In this document: positions 7,799 through 16,541 of the stretch, one piece after another
How the letters are laid out: each line of letters begins with the position of its first letter
Numbering within the stretch: the first letter of the stretch is position 1
NCBI GenBank assembly: GCA_017634455.1
Contig: JAGBNK010000014.1
Location: forward strand, 1 to 54,407
Length of the DNA: 54,407 nucleotides
Origin: Lachnospiraceae bacterium
GTDB lineage: Bacteria; Bacillota; Clostridia; Lachnospirales; Lachnospiraceae
Direction of reading: 5' to 3'
Program-made: the position numbers and the translations under genes
The notes under the pieces: model-generated
What the model saw: only the letters and a program-made list of their open reading frames with translations
Told to the model about the DNA's origin: nothing
The model's database searches: none

Positions 7799-8821
7799 AT
7801 GGATATTTTCGATTTTTTGAATTTAATAGGAGGCCTGGCGTTATTCCTGTATGGCATGCACAAGATGGGTGAGAGCCTGACGGAAATGGCTGGCACCAAG
7901 ATGCAGCAGATTCTTGAGAGGCTCACCTCCAATAAGTTTATGGGAGTCTTGCTTGGGATGGCAGTGACAGCGGTGATTCAATCTTCTTCAGCAACTACAG
8001 TTATGGTTGTGGGTTTTGTGAATTCTGGTGTTATGAAGCTGTCTCAGGCGGTAGGCATAATTATGGGAGCCAATATTGGCACTACCATTACTTCATGGAT
8101 TTTATCCATGGCAGGTTTGGAAAGTGATATGTTGTTCATTAAGCTTCTAAAGCCTACATCTTTTGCACCCGTTATGGCAGCAATAGGAGTAATCCTCCTT
8201 ATGACCGCCAGAGAGCAGTCAAAGAAGAAACATGTTGCAGGAATTATGCTTGGCTTTGCCATTTTGATGATGGGCATGAATACCATGACAACGGCTGTTT
8301 CTGGTCTGGCAGATAATCCTGCTTTTACGGGCCTTATGACAGCATTTGACAATCCATTCCTGGGAGTGCTTATGGGAGTGATTCTCACAGCAGCTATTCA
8401 GAGCTCATCGGCATCAGTTGGAATACTACAGGCTCTCAGTATGACAGGAGTTATTAGCTACTATGCTGCTATACCTATAGTGTTGGGGCAGAATATTGGC
8501 ACCTGTGTCACATCCTTGATTTCATCAGTGGGAACCAGCAGAAATGCCAGACGCACAGCTATGGTGCATCTGTATTTCAACATCGCAGGTGCAGTCATTT
8601 TTATGATGGGGTTTTTCCTGTTAAATATTTTCATGGCGCCAACTCTGCAGACCATGGCTAATCCGGCAGGAATTGCAGTGATTCATTCAATATTTAACAT
8701 AGCAACGACAGTTATACTGTTCCCATTTTCAGACAAACTGGTGGCTTGGGCTCATACAACTATTCCTGATGGAAGAGATTATAAAACAGGAACCACTATT
8801 AGCAAGGGAAGAGCAAATTAG
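7799..8821 (+). CDS. Na+/phosphate cotransporter, NptA-like, without PhoU domain
   Basis: A 340-residue polytopic membrane protein of the Na/Pi cotransporter (SLC34-like) family. It has the two signature inverted repeats, each with a QSSS motif (61-64 in TAVIQSSSATT and 201-204 in TAAIQSSSASV). Bacterial relatives are often about 550 residues and end in a cytoplasmic PhoU-like domain. Here the chain stops soon after the last helix with a short polar tail, so only the transport core is present. CGAGG at 7785-7789 supports ATG 7799 over the out-of-frame ATG at 7794. The PHO box upstream predicts induction when phosphate is scarce. Confidence 0.88.
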   Translation: MDIFDFLNLIGGLALFLYGMHKMGESLTEMAGTKMQQILERLTSNKFMGVLLGMAVTAVIQSSSATTVMVVGFVNSGVMKLSQAVGIIMGANIGTTITSWILSMAGLESDMLFIKLLKPTSFAPVMAAIGVILLMTAREQSKKKHVAGIMLGFAILMMGMNTMTTAVSGLADNPAFTGLMTAFDNPFLGVLMGVILTAAIQSSSASVGILQALSMTGVISYYAAIPIVLGQNIGTCVTSLISSVGTSRNARRTAMVHLYFNIAGAVIFMMGFFLLNIFMAPTLQTMANPAGIAVIHSIFNIATTVILFPFSDKLVAWAHTTIPDGRDYKTGTTISKGRAN

Positions 8822-8920
8822 TGGGACGATAGTTACAAAGGTATGGTGAAAATGGAGCTGAGTTAATCAGAGGCCCATTGGATAAATAGAGATAATGGAC
8901 TAGAGAAGAAGGAGGTTGAT

Positions 8921-9589
8921 ATGGCACTTATTTATATAATTGAAGATGATGCAAGCATCCGTGAGATTGAGACAATAGCTCTAGCCAATGCAGGACATAA
9001 TATCAGAGGCTTTTCCTGTGCCAGAGATTTCTATAAAGCGGTGGATAGTGTAATACCGGATTTGTGCATCGTGGATCTGATGCTTCCTGATGAGAGCGGT
9101 AATTCTATTGTGAGAAATATTCGCAAGAATCCTTATACCCGCAAGATGCCGGTGATTATGGTTACGGCCAAAACCACAGAGATGGATTTCGTGAAGGGAA
9201 TTGAGGATGGGGCTGATGATTATATCAAGAAACCATTTTCTGTAGTGGAATTAATAACCAGAGCCAAAGCCCTGCTACGACGAACCTGTGTGGTGGAGGA
9301 CAAGCAGCTAGTATTAGATGATTTGGTAATCAATAACGAGAAACATGAGGTGACTCTACATGGTGATTCAATTGATTTAACTTACAAAGAATACACCTTG
9401 CTTTGCATGTTTCTGACCAATGTAGGCAATGTGCTGACTCGCAGAATGATTATGGACCGGGTGTGGGATACTGATTATCAGGGCGAAACAAGAACAGTGG
9501 ATATGCATGTGAAGACACTTCGACAGAAACTTGGAGAATACGGCGACAGAATCCGCACTATTAGAAATGTAGGATATGTGATTGAATGA
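8921..9589 (+). CDS. phoP: PhoP-like response regulator (OmpR family)
   Basis: A 222-residue two-domain regulator. The receiver has the acid pocket D9/D10, phospho-acceptor D52 (IVDLMLPD), T82 and K104 (KKP). The C-terminal winged helix is of the OmpR/PhoB kind (about 125-222), ending in VDMHVKTLRQKL and IRTIRNVGYVIE. GAAGGAGG at 8909-8916 is a strong ribosome binding site. It overlaps the kinase gene by four bases (ATGA). Position next to a phosphate transporter with a PHO box makes PhoP the best guess, though OmpR-family paralogues look alike. Confidence 0.85.
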   Translation: MALIYIIEDDASIREIETIALANAGHNIRGFSCARDFYKAVDSVIPDLCIVDLMLPDESGNSIVRNIRKNPYTRKMPVIMVTAKTTEMDFVKGIEDGADDYIKKPFSVVELITRAKALLRRTCVVEDKQLVLDDLVINNEKHEVTLHGDSIDLTYKEYTLLCMFLTNVGNVLTRRMIMDRVWDTDYQGETRTVDMHVKTLRQKLGEYGDRIRTIRNVGYVIE

Positions 9590-10968
9590 AGAAAAGAATT
9601 AATATGCAGCTGATTAATATTGCGCTTCTTGCAATATTGGTTACAGCAATTGGTACTACAACTTTATATTACAATCTGTTTATAAAGCAGGTGAGAAATG
9701 ATTTGAAAATCTGCGCAGAAGTATTGAAGGACTGCAGTTATTTCGATGGAGAATTGGCCGGCTATGATATTGATAATCCGGTAGGTGGTGAAATAGATGC
9801 TAATACGGAACAGAAGATTGATTCGAAATTAAGGGATGTCAAAACCCAGACGCAGCTTCGTCTCACCTGGGTTACAGCAGACGGTACGGTACTTTATGAC
9901 AATGATTATGCCACATCAGAACTCACCAATCATCTGGATAGACCTGAGATTCAGGAAGCATTTGCCACAGGAGAGGGAGAAGCTATTCGCTCATCTGAGA
10001 CCATGCAGAGGGACACTTATTATTATGCAATCCTTCTGGACAATAATACTGTCCTTCGTGTGTCTATGGATGCCCATAACTTCTGGTCGGTATTCGTATC
10101 GGCTCTGCCTATGCTAGCATTTATTATTATAGGAGTCCTTCTGATGTGTGTAGCAATTTCGTATATATTGACCAGACAGCTTATTAAGCCTATTGATGAC
10201 ATGGTGGAAAATGTGGAAAATAATGATTTTAAAGCTCCATACAAGGAGCTGGAACCATTTTCCAAAAAGATAAGAGCGCAGCATGCGGATATATTATCGG
10301 CGGCCAAGATGCGACAGGATTTCAGCGCAAGCATATCCCACGAGCTCAAGACTCCTCTGACAGCAATTTCCGGCTATACAGAGCTGCTGGAAGAGAATAT
10401 GATTGAGGAGGAGAGACGAGTACATTTCTTAAGAGAGATAAGAAGAAATTCTGACAGACTTCTGGCTTTGATAAATGATATTATTAAGTTATCAGAAGTA
10501 GATCGGGTGGAGCGGGATTATACATTTGAAAATGTAGACCTGTTGGATGTAATGACAGAGTGCGCAGAGGATTTGCGGATTAGTGCCAAGCAGAGATTTA
10601 TAGATATTACATTTTCCGGATCAAGCTGTGTTATATGCGGATGCAAGGATTTGCTGAAGGAAATGCTTGAAAATCTGGTACAAAATGCAATTAGATACAA
10701 CAATCCGGGAGGCAAGGTCAGCGTCACGGTTCATGAGGTAAATGGCAGAGGTGTGTGTGTTGTTGAGGATAATGGAATAGGAATTCCGCTTGCTGACCAG
10801 GAGAGAATATTTGAACGGTTTTACAGAGTGGATAAAAGCCGGTCCAAGGAGACTGGGGGTACAGGTCTGGGACTGGCAATTGTGAAGCACATTGTAGAGC
10901 TTCATGATGCAGGAATTGAACTACATAGTGAACCGGGTGTGGGAACCAAGGTGACTGTGCGGTTTTAA
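9586..10968 (+). CDS. phoR: PhoR-like sensor histidine kinase
   Basis: A 460-residue membrane kinase. Helix 1 is about 8-32, an extracytoplasmic sensor domain about 33-168, and helix 2 about 172-195. A short linker leads to a HisKA domain with phospho-histidine H252 (SISHELKTPL), then a HATPase domain with the N box LVQNAIRYNN (N367), VEDNGIGIP and the G-rich lid GGTGLGLAIV. The start codon overlaps the stop of the regulator gene (9586-9589), indicating translational coupling. The substrate sensed cannot be read from sequence. Phosphate control is inferred from the neighbours. Confidence 0.85.
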   Translation: MKKRINMQLINIALLAILVTAIGTTTLYYNLFIKQVRNDLKICAEVLKDCSYFDGELAGYDIDNPVGGEIDANTEQKIDSKLRDVKTQTQLRLTWVTADGTVLYDNDYATSELTNHLDRPEIQEAFATGEGEAIRSSETMQRDTYYYAILLDNNTVLRVSMDAHNFWSVFVSALPMLAFIIIGVLLMCVAISYILTRQLIKPIDDMVENVENNDFKAPYKELEPFSKKIRAQHADILSAAKMRQDFSASISHELKTPLTAISGYTELLEENMIEEERRVHFLREIRRNSDRLLALINDIIKLSEVDRVERDYTFENVDLLDVMTECAEDLRISAKQRFIDITFSGSSCVICGCKDLLKEMLENLVQNAIRYNNPGGKVSVTVHEVNGRGVCVVEDNGIGIPLADQERIFERFYRVDKSRSKETGGTGLGLAIVKHIVELHDAGIELHSEPGVGTKVTVRF

Positions 10969-11001
10969 TATTAATATAATGTATGTAAGGAGGACGAAAT
11001 T

Positions 11002-11610
11002 ATGTACGAACAGGTGAAGCTTAGTTACAATTACGATGGGTTGGAGCCATTTATGGATGCGGAGACAGTGGAGACGCATTATGGCAAGCACCATGCAACT
11101 TATACTGCCAATCTCAACTCGGCAGCAGAGGCAGCAGGAGTGGCAGATAAGCCTATAGAGAAGCTGTTGGCTGAGCTTGATACAGTTGCTGATGAGGCTC
11201 AAAGAACAGCTCTTCGCAATAATGGAGGAGGATTTTATAATCACAATCTCTTCTTCGAACAACTTACTCCAGGTGGGGCAGTAGAGCCAACAGGCAAGTT
11301 GAGAGAAGCTATTGATGAGACATTTGGCAGTTTCGAGGAATTGAAAGCGCAGATGACAGCCTTGGCACTGGGACAGTTCGGTTCTGGTTGGGCATGGCTT
11401 TCTACTGATGCTGCAGGTAAGCTATATGTATCCAAGTCAGCTAATCAGGACAATCCAATATCTCTTGGTACAGGACATATGCCAATATTTACAATTGATG
11501 TATGGGAGCATGCATATTATCTCAAGTATAAGAATTTGCGTGCATCCTATGTGGAGAATCTCTGGAATCTTGTTAACTGGGATGTGGTTGGTGAGAGATA
11601 TGGGAGATAG
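11002..11610 (+). CDS. sodA: superoxide dismutase, manganese-type
   Basis: A 202-residue Fe/Mn superoxide dismutase of usual length. The four metal ligands are in place: H26 (THYGKHH), H81 (YNHNLFF), D166 and H170 (DVWEHAYY). NNGGG before the second ligand and NQD at 148-150 are features of manganese rather than iron enzymes, though cambialistic activity is possible. AAGGAGG at 10987-10993 sets the start. It lies 33 bases after the kinase gene with no terminator between, so it may be read from the phosphate operon as well as from its own promoter. A terminator follows at 11679. Confidence 0.93.
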   Translation: MYEQVKLSYNYDGLEPFMDAETVETHYGKHHATYTANLNSAAEAAGVADKPIEKLLAELDTVADEAQRTALRNNGGGFYNHNLFFEQLTPGGAVEPTGKLREAIDETFGSFEELKAQMTALALGQFGSGWAWLSTDAAGKLYVSKSANQDNPISLGTGHMPIFTIDVWEHAYYLKYKNLRASYVENLWNLVNWDVVGERYGR

Positions 11611-11678
11611 AATTGATTGGTTAAAATGCTGCTATATGTAGAATGAGATTAATATTAGGTTCTATAAACCACAAATGG

Positions 11679-11712
11679 AGCGTTGCTTGATTGCAACGCT
11701 TCTTTTTCTTTA
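11679..11712 (+). terminator. intrinsic terminator after superoxide dismutase
   Basis: AGCGTTGC (11679-11686) pairs perfectly with GCAACGCT (11693-11700) around a six-base loop, followed by a T-rich tail. It separates the stress block from the polysaccharide locus. Confidence 0.85.
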
Positions 11713-11725
11713 AAAAATGAAAAAC

Positions 11726-11755
11726 TTGTTGGATTTAGCTTAGTGATGGTATAAT
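11726..11755 (+). promoter_or_regulatory. promoter at the head of the polysaccharide locus
   Basis: TTGTTG (11726-11731), an 18-base spacer and a perfect TATAAT (11750-11755) lie just after the terminator and 35 bases before the first glycosyltransferase start. The -35 is weak (TTG only). Confidence 0.5.
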
Positions 11756-11789
11756 ATACTGATTGTTTATATACATTTGGAGGAATAGT

Positions 11790-14495
11790 ATGCAGAATAA
11801 AAATCAGGGAGTAGATATTATAATTCCGGTATACAATGGATACGATGATATTATTCTTTGTATGGATAGTATCCGTAAGAATACTGATTTAACAAGACAT
11901 AGAGTTGTTTTTGTAAATGATTGCAGTCCTGATAATAGAATTATGCCATTGTTATCATCATTTATTGATGATGCTGTTTTGGTTATTGATAGTGAAGTGA
12001 ATGAAGGCTTCTCTGCGAGTGTTAATAAGGGGATGAGACTTTCAGAAGACCGAGATGTCCTACTTTTAAATTCTGATACGATTGTTACACCTGGTTGGAT
12101 TGAGAAGATAATTAGGTGTGCATATAGTAAGCCTGAAATAGGTTCGGTTACACCATTGTCCAATGCGGCGACACTGTGTTCTTATCCTAATTTCTGTCAG
12201 GATAATAGAATTCCTCTAGATACTACTTTGGAGAGGTTGTCGCAAGCCATTGAGCAATGCAGTTTTCAACATTATCCTCAAATTACTGTAGCAGTTGGAT
12301 TTTGTATGTATATAAAGCGTGAAGTGATTAATCAAATCGGTTATTTTGATGCAGAGACATTTCAGCGTGGTTATGGTGAGGAAAATGATTTTTGCAATCG
12401 CTTACAGCAGATTGGTTATATCGATGTAATGTGTGATGATGCCTTTGTATATCATAAAGGCACAGGTTCCTTTGATACAAATGAGAAATTTCGTCTTATG
12501 AAGGAACACACAGGGATATTAGAAGAGAGATATCCAGATCAGATGCGTAGAAACCATCTCTATTGTATGGCTAACCCAGAGCAATATATTAGAGATAATA
12601 TCGAGATATATCATAAATTAAATAATGGTAAGAGAAATATACTCTATGTAAGCCACTTAGATTTTAGACCTGAAGCTGATAATCATATCGGTGGTACGCA
12701 ATTACATATCAGAGATTTAAAAGATGGTTTGTGTCATGATAATAATATTATCGTGGCTGCGAGAGATAGAGATTGTTTAAATGTCGTTATATATGTAAAT
12801 GATGAAGAATTCAAATTCCGTTTCTACATCGGAACAGTAGATAAATATACATATTTCCATAATGAAAGATTGGCTAGAGTATTTGCTAATATACTTGATT
12901 GCTTTGAGATAGATTTAGTTCATGTACATCATACACGTACGCTTTCGCTTGATATCTTCTATGAAGCGGCTGAAAGAAATATTCCAATCATTGCGACAGT
13001 TCATGATTATTATATGGCTTGTCCTGCTGTTATTTTGGTTGATAATAATGGTGATTATTGCAATTGTTGTCTGGATACTGCTAAGTGTGATGAGTGTTTG
13101 CAGGGGCACAAAATTGTTGCATCAACAGTTAACTATATAAGCAAGTGGCGAGCTGAACATACGAAGGTTTTAAGCATGTGCGAGAAGCTTATTTTCCCAG
13201 CTGATGCAACTAGAGATAATTTCTTGAAATTCTATCCAGAGTTAGGCGTAGAGACTCATGTTATTAATCATGGATTGACTATTGAATTTGAGAATTATTC
13301 ATTTGATAACATATTAGACGAAGATTTCATAGTGCATTTTGATACTCTGATGAATGATGCTTCTAATCCGTGTATGATATCAGGCTGGTTACATAAAGAT
13401 GGAATTGATGCGATGAATGCTATCTTCTATCTTGAAATCGAAGATGCGGATGGACATATTACATATATCAAAATGGATAGAGTCCTTAGATATGATGTTA
13501 TGGAATCCCAGGCTGGCGATGACCATAATTATCTCTATTCTGGGTTTAAGACATTTGCTCCTATTAAGTATTTGGATGGCAGAGTGGTTAAATGTCGAGT
13601 GATAATAGAATATGATGGTAGATACTTCCGCCAGAGAAATTTTGAAACAGTATCAGCTACAATGGTGCAATCTGATGATGCCAAATTAAAGATTGCTTTT
13701 GTTGGCGGATTGACTGTTGAAAAAGGAAGCAGATATGCGTGCGAACTTATAAAACGATTCTCGGATGATTCGGTTTTATGGTATATCTATGGAATGATTG
13801 GCGACAGAGAACTAGGTGAATTAGATCAGTATAATTTGATTAGAAGAGGAGTTTATTCTCGAGAAAATTTAGGTGATATGCTGGCGGCTGATGGAATAGA
13901 TGCCATTATGATTCTGTCGAAGTGTCCTGAGACATTCTGCTTTACTCTTTCTGAAGCGTGGCAGTCAGGAATTCCTGTAATTGGATTAAATAATGGCGCC
14001 GTTGGTGAGAGAATCATTAAGTCTCAGACAGGATGGGTCTTTGACGAGAAAAATATTGTTGAGGACATATCTAGATTGATTAACCAGTTGCTTGACGATA
14101 AGAATCCTTTGATTGAAGAAAAATCAAAAGTCGATAAGATGCATCTTAGAAGTGCCGCTGAAATGGTTGATATTTATAATGCTGAAATATATGCTGGTTA
14201 TTCGAAGTTAGACATCGAAAGAAACGGTGGTAGCTATGAAGAAATATTCCGAGCATATAGTAAGTGTGATGATGTATGCTTCGAGAATAGAAATCTAGAT
14301 GATAGAATTAATTACTATTTAGAGAAGCAAAAAGGAGTTGTTCAAAATGTTGCAATTGCTCCAGCTGATCATTATAGAAAATTAGTTGAACAATTTGAAT
14401 CAGTACTATTTTATGTTAGAAACAAGCAAAACGAAAATGATGAAGGTGATAGAAGCTTGACAAAAAAGATTTATCATAAATTGCTTGGCAAATAG
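11790..14495 (+). CDS. two-domain glycosyltransferase (GT2 + GT4-like)
   Basis: A 901-residue cytoplasmic enzyme. The N-terminal GT2 domain (about 7-270) starts VDIIIPVYNG, has LLNSDTIVTPGW at the metal-binding loop, and GYGEENDFCNRL at the acceptor side, as in rhamnosyltransferase-like GT2s. A second, GT-B type domain begins near 290 (NILYVSHLDF, GGTQLHI). It ends with the GT4 donor site around LSKCPETFCFTLSEAWQSGIPVIG, followed by a helical tail. A beta-rich insert (about 510-625) interrupts the GT-B half. Two transferases in one chain suggest two successive linkages. The start at 11790 follows TTGGAGG. It opens a long operon. Confidence 0.85.
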   Translation: MQNKNQGVDIIIPVYNGYDDIILCMDSIRKNTDLTRHRVVFVNDCSPDNRIMPLLSSFIDDAVLVIDSEVNEGFSASVNKGMRLSEDRDVLLLNSDTIVTPGWIEKIIRCAYSKPEIGSVTPLSNAATLCSYPNFCQDNRIPLDTTLERLSQAIEQCSFQHYPQITVAVGFCMYIKREVINQIGYFDAETFQRGYGEENDFCNRLQQIGYIDVMCDDAFVYHKGTGSFDTNEKFRLMKEHTGILEERYPDQMRRNHLYCMANPEQYIRDNIEIYHKLNNGKRNILYVSHLDFRPEADNHIGGTQLHIRDLKDGLCHDNNIIVAARDRDCLNVVIYVNDEEFKFRFYIGTVDKYTYFHNERLARVFANILDCFEIDLVHVHHTRTLSLDIFYEAAERNIPIIATVHDYYMACPAVILVDNNGDYCNCCLDTAKCDECLQGHKIVASTVNYISKWRAEHTKVLSMCEKLIFPADATRDNFLKFYPELGVETHVINHGLTIEFENYSFDNILDEDFIVHFDTLMNDASNPCMISGWLHKDGIDAMNAIFYLEIEDADGHITYIKMDRVLRYDVMESQAGDDHNYLYSGFKTFAPIKYLDGRVVKCRVIIEYDGRYFRQRNFETVSATMVQSDDAKLKIAFVGGLTVEKGSRYACELIKRFSDDSVLWYIYGMIGDRELGELDQYNLIRRGVYSRENLGDMLAADGIDAIMILSKCPETFCFTLSEAWQSGIPVIGLNNGAVGERIIKSQTGWVFDEKNIVEDISRLINQLLDDKNPLIEEKSKVDKMHLRSAAEMVDIYNAEIYAGYSKLDIERNGGSYEEIFRAYSKCDDVCFENRNLDDRINYYLEKQKGVVQNVAIAPADHYRKLVEQFESVLFYVRNKQNENDEGDRSLTKKIYHKLLGK

Positions 14496-14506
14496 ATGGT
14501 GATTGT

Positions 14507-16420
14507 ATGGAAGATAAAAATGTAATTAAAAAGTGGATATCAAAATGGTATAGACAAGATGGTGAAGCCTTATTTTTGACTGATAGTAATGATTTAAAAC
14601 AGGCTATGAGTGAAGGAAAAATCTACGATACAATTTATTTGTTAGATTATAAATTTGAACAGGGTCAAAGTCAAATCATATTAGAGTGTAAATCGCTTCT
14701 GAATGATAATGGTAGTATTCTAATTGCTTGCTTTAATAGACTTGGTCTGCGCTTTTTTGCAGGTGCACCAGAAGAAGCGTCTAATACATATTTTGAAGGG
14801 CTTATGGATTATCCTAATGCTACTACGAAGTATTCGTTTTCAAGAAGTGAGTGGTGTGAATTATTAGATGGTATGGATTGTAATTATAGATTTTATTATC
14901 CGTATCCTGAACATATTCATCCCGTGGAAATATTTACAGATTGCAATGTTAATAATGGCTCATATGGCAAACCAGTATTCAATCAGGTGTCTAGACGATA
15001 TGAACTTTTCAACGAGCATAAAGTATTTCAGGCATTATCTAAAGATGGGGTGATACAGAATTTTGCAAATTCCTTTTTGATAGAAATAAATCCAAAGTCT
15101 GAATTTAAAGAGTACACAAAGTACTCCGTTGATAGAAAAGATGCTTTTAAGATATCGACATCTATAATTCATGGTAATGATGGTCGCTTTGTTATAAAGC
15201 GTGCAGAGTCTGATCAGGCAATTAATCATATAAGAGATGTTGCCCAAAAATCTAGCCTGGAAGAGAAACATTTGAATGTTGGACAATTGATCTCTGATGA
15301 TGCAATCAAGTATGAATTCATAGAAAAAAGAAATCTCGATGATATCATATTTGACTTATATAAAAAGAATGATAAAGAAGCAATAGGATGTTTAATAGAT
15401 TCTTTCTATAAAATATTGTTGGAATCCAGTGCAGAGATTGATTATCGCTCGGATGAATTTGCAGTAGTATTCGGTGATGCTGATTTATCCGATGAAAAAG
15501 TGATGTGTGTAACTAAGCCCAATGTTGATTTAATATTTGACAATGTTTTTGTTTTGGATGAATCAAGGGATTTAACTAAGGATAATATCACAGTTATTGA
15601 TGGTGAATGGCTCTTTGATTTTCCAATACCAGTGGGATTCCTTTTTTGGAGAGCTTTGAATGAATTATATGGTAAGCATGTGGGATTTAATAGTCTAGTG
15701 ACTCGCGAAGAACTTGCGCGCAAATATAATATAACAGAGCTTGATGAAGCTGTTTATAAAGACTGGAACAGAGGATTTACACTTAAATATGTGGGCGCTG
15801 GAACTATACCAGAAGACATTGTGGCTGTGGATCTTTTGTCATTGAATGATTTGAGATGGCAACGAGGTCCGGGCAAGAGAATTATGTCAAATTTCTATTG
15901 GAAGAATGCTGATATGGATGAATATGGCGCCGAGCATATGTCTTATAAAGAGGCTACATTGTTAGGCGATAATGTATATGAAGTATTATTTGAGGTTCCT
16001 GATGATGCGGTTGGAAGTTTTAGAATAGATTTGGTTCAAGGTGCCTGGGATGCTGTTGAAATAATTGAGACTTTATGTGTTAAAGAAATTCGGCCTAATG
16101 AAAGGAATTATCCAGTAGGTGTATATACAGCATTTCTTGATAAAGTTGCAACATATTATTTGATTCCTGATGATTTGGCGGAAGCTGTTTCTATAAAATT
16201 TAGAATAAAAGATGTGACTGATTCAAAAAATGAAATACTCGAGGATTATTACAGAAATCAGATAGATATGCTTAATAGAGAGTTGCATGCTAAAGCGGGT
16301 ACTATTGCTAATAAGAATGAATGTATACAGGGGCTCGAAGCACAACTTCATGCTATATATGATAGTAAGGCGTGGAGACTTGTTTCATTTGTTCGCAGAC
16401 ATATTTTACATAGAAAATAA
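14507..16420 (+). CDS. WbdD-like protein: methyltransferase remnant, kinase-like domain, coiled coil
   Basis: A 637-residue protein 11 bases after the first glycosyltransferase. Residues 1-160 resemble the second half of a SAM methyltransferase (LLNDNGSILIACFNRLGLRFFAGAPEE pattern) but lack the glycine-rich SAM loop. Residues 175-390 look like a kinase/APH fold: lysine K231 in VIKRAE, catalytic-loop pattern D341-L-x-x-x-N346, metal aspartate D365 in VIDGEW. A beta-sandwich-like part follows (about 410-570), then a coiled coil (about 575-615) and a basic amphipathic end (SKAWRLVSFVRRH). The order methyltransferase-kinase-coiled coil recalls WbdD, the chain-terminating ruler of E. coli O9a. It directly precedes the Wzm/Wzt genes. 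Domain assignments are by eye; function is inference. Confidence 0.6.
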   Translation: MEDKNVIKKWISKWYRQDGEALFLTDSNDLKQAMSEGKIYDTIYLLDYKFEQGQSQIILECKSLLNDNGSILIACFNRLGLRFFAGAPEEASNTYFEGLMDYPNATTKYSFSRSEWCELLDGMDCNYRFYYPYPEHIHPVEIFTDCNVNNGSYGKPVFNQVSRRYELFNEHKVFQALSKDGVIQNFANSFLIEINPKSEFKEYTKYSVDRKDAFKISTSIIHGNDGRFVIKRAESDQAINHIRDVAQKSSLEEKHLNVGQLISDDAIKYEFIEKRNLDDIIFDLYKKNDKEAIGCLIDSFYKILLESSAEIDYRSDEFAVVFGDADLSDEKVMCVTKPNVDLIFDNVFVLDESRDLTKDNITVIDGEWLFDFPIPVGFLFWRALNELYGKHVGFNSLVTREELARKYNITELDEAVYKDWNRGFTLKYVGAGTIPEDIVAVDLLSLNDLRWQRGPGKRIMSNFYWKNADMDEYGAEHMSYKEATLLGDNVYEVLFEVPDDAVGSFRIDLVQGAWDAVEIIETLCVKEIRPNERNYPVGVYTAFLDKVATYYLIPDDLAEAVSIKFRIKDVTDSKNEILEDYYRNQIDMLNRELHAKAGTIANKNECIQGLEAQLHAIYDSKAWRLVSFVRRHILHRK

Positions 16421-16460
16421 ATTTATGGATTGGAATAACTTTGTGATACTAGGTTTTTGG

Positions 16461-16489
16461 TTAACATGGAGCCCATTATGTGATATAAT
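16461..16489 (+). promoter_or_regulatory. strong promoter embedded in a terminator hairpin
   Basis: TTAACA (16461-16466, 5 of 6), a 17-base spacer and a perfect TATAAT (16484-16489). The -10 lies in the loop of the terminator at 16470-16511. Predicted start near 16496 would exclude the hairpin's left arm. Confidence 0.7.
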
Positions 16490-16511
16490 TTATTAGATAA
16501 TGGGCTTTTTT
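16470..16511 (+). terminator. terminator after the WbdD-like gene, sharing bases with the wzm promoter
   Basis: AGCCCATTAT (16470-16479) pairs perfectly with ATAATGGGCT (16497-16506) over 10 bp across a 17-base loop and is followed by six Ts (16506-16511). It would stop read-through from the first two genes while new transcripts begin downstream. Confidence 0.75.
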
Positions 16512-16541
16512 ATATTGCCTTGATATAGGAGCATGATATAG

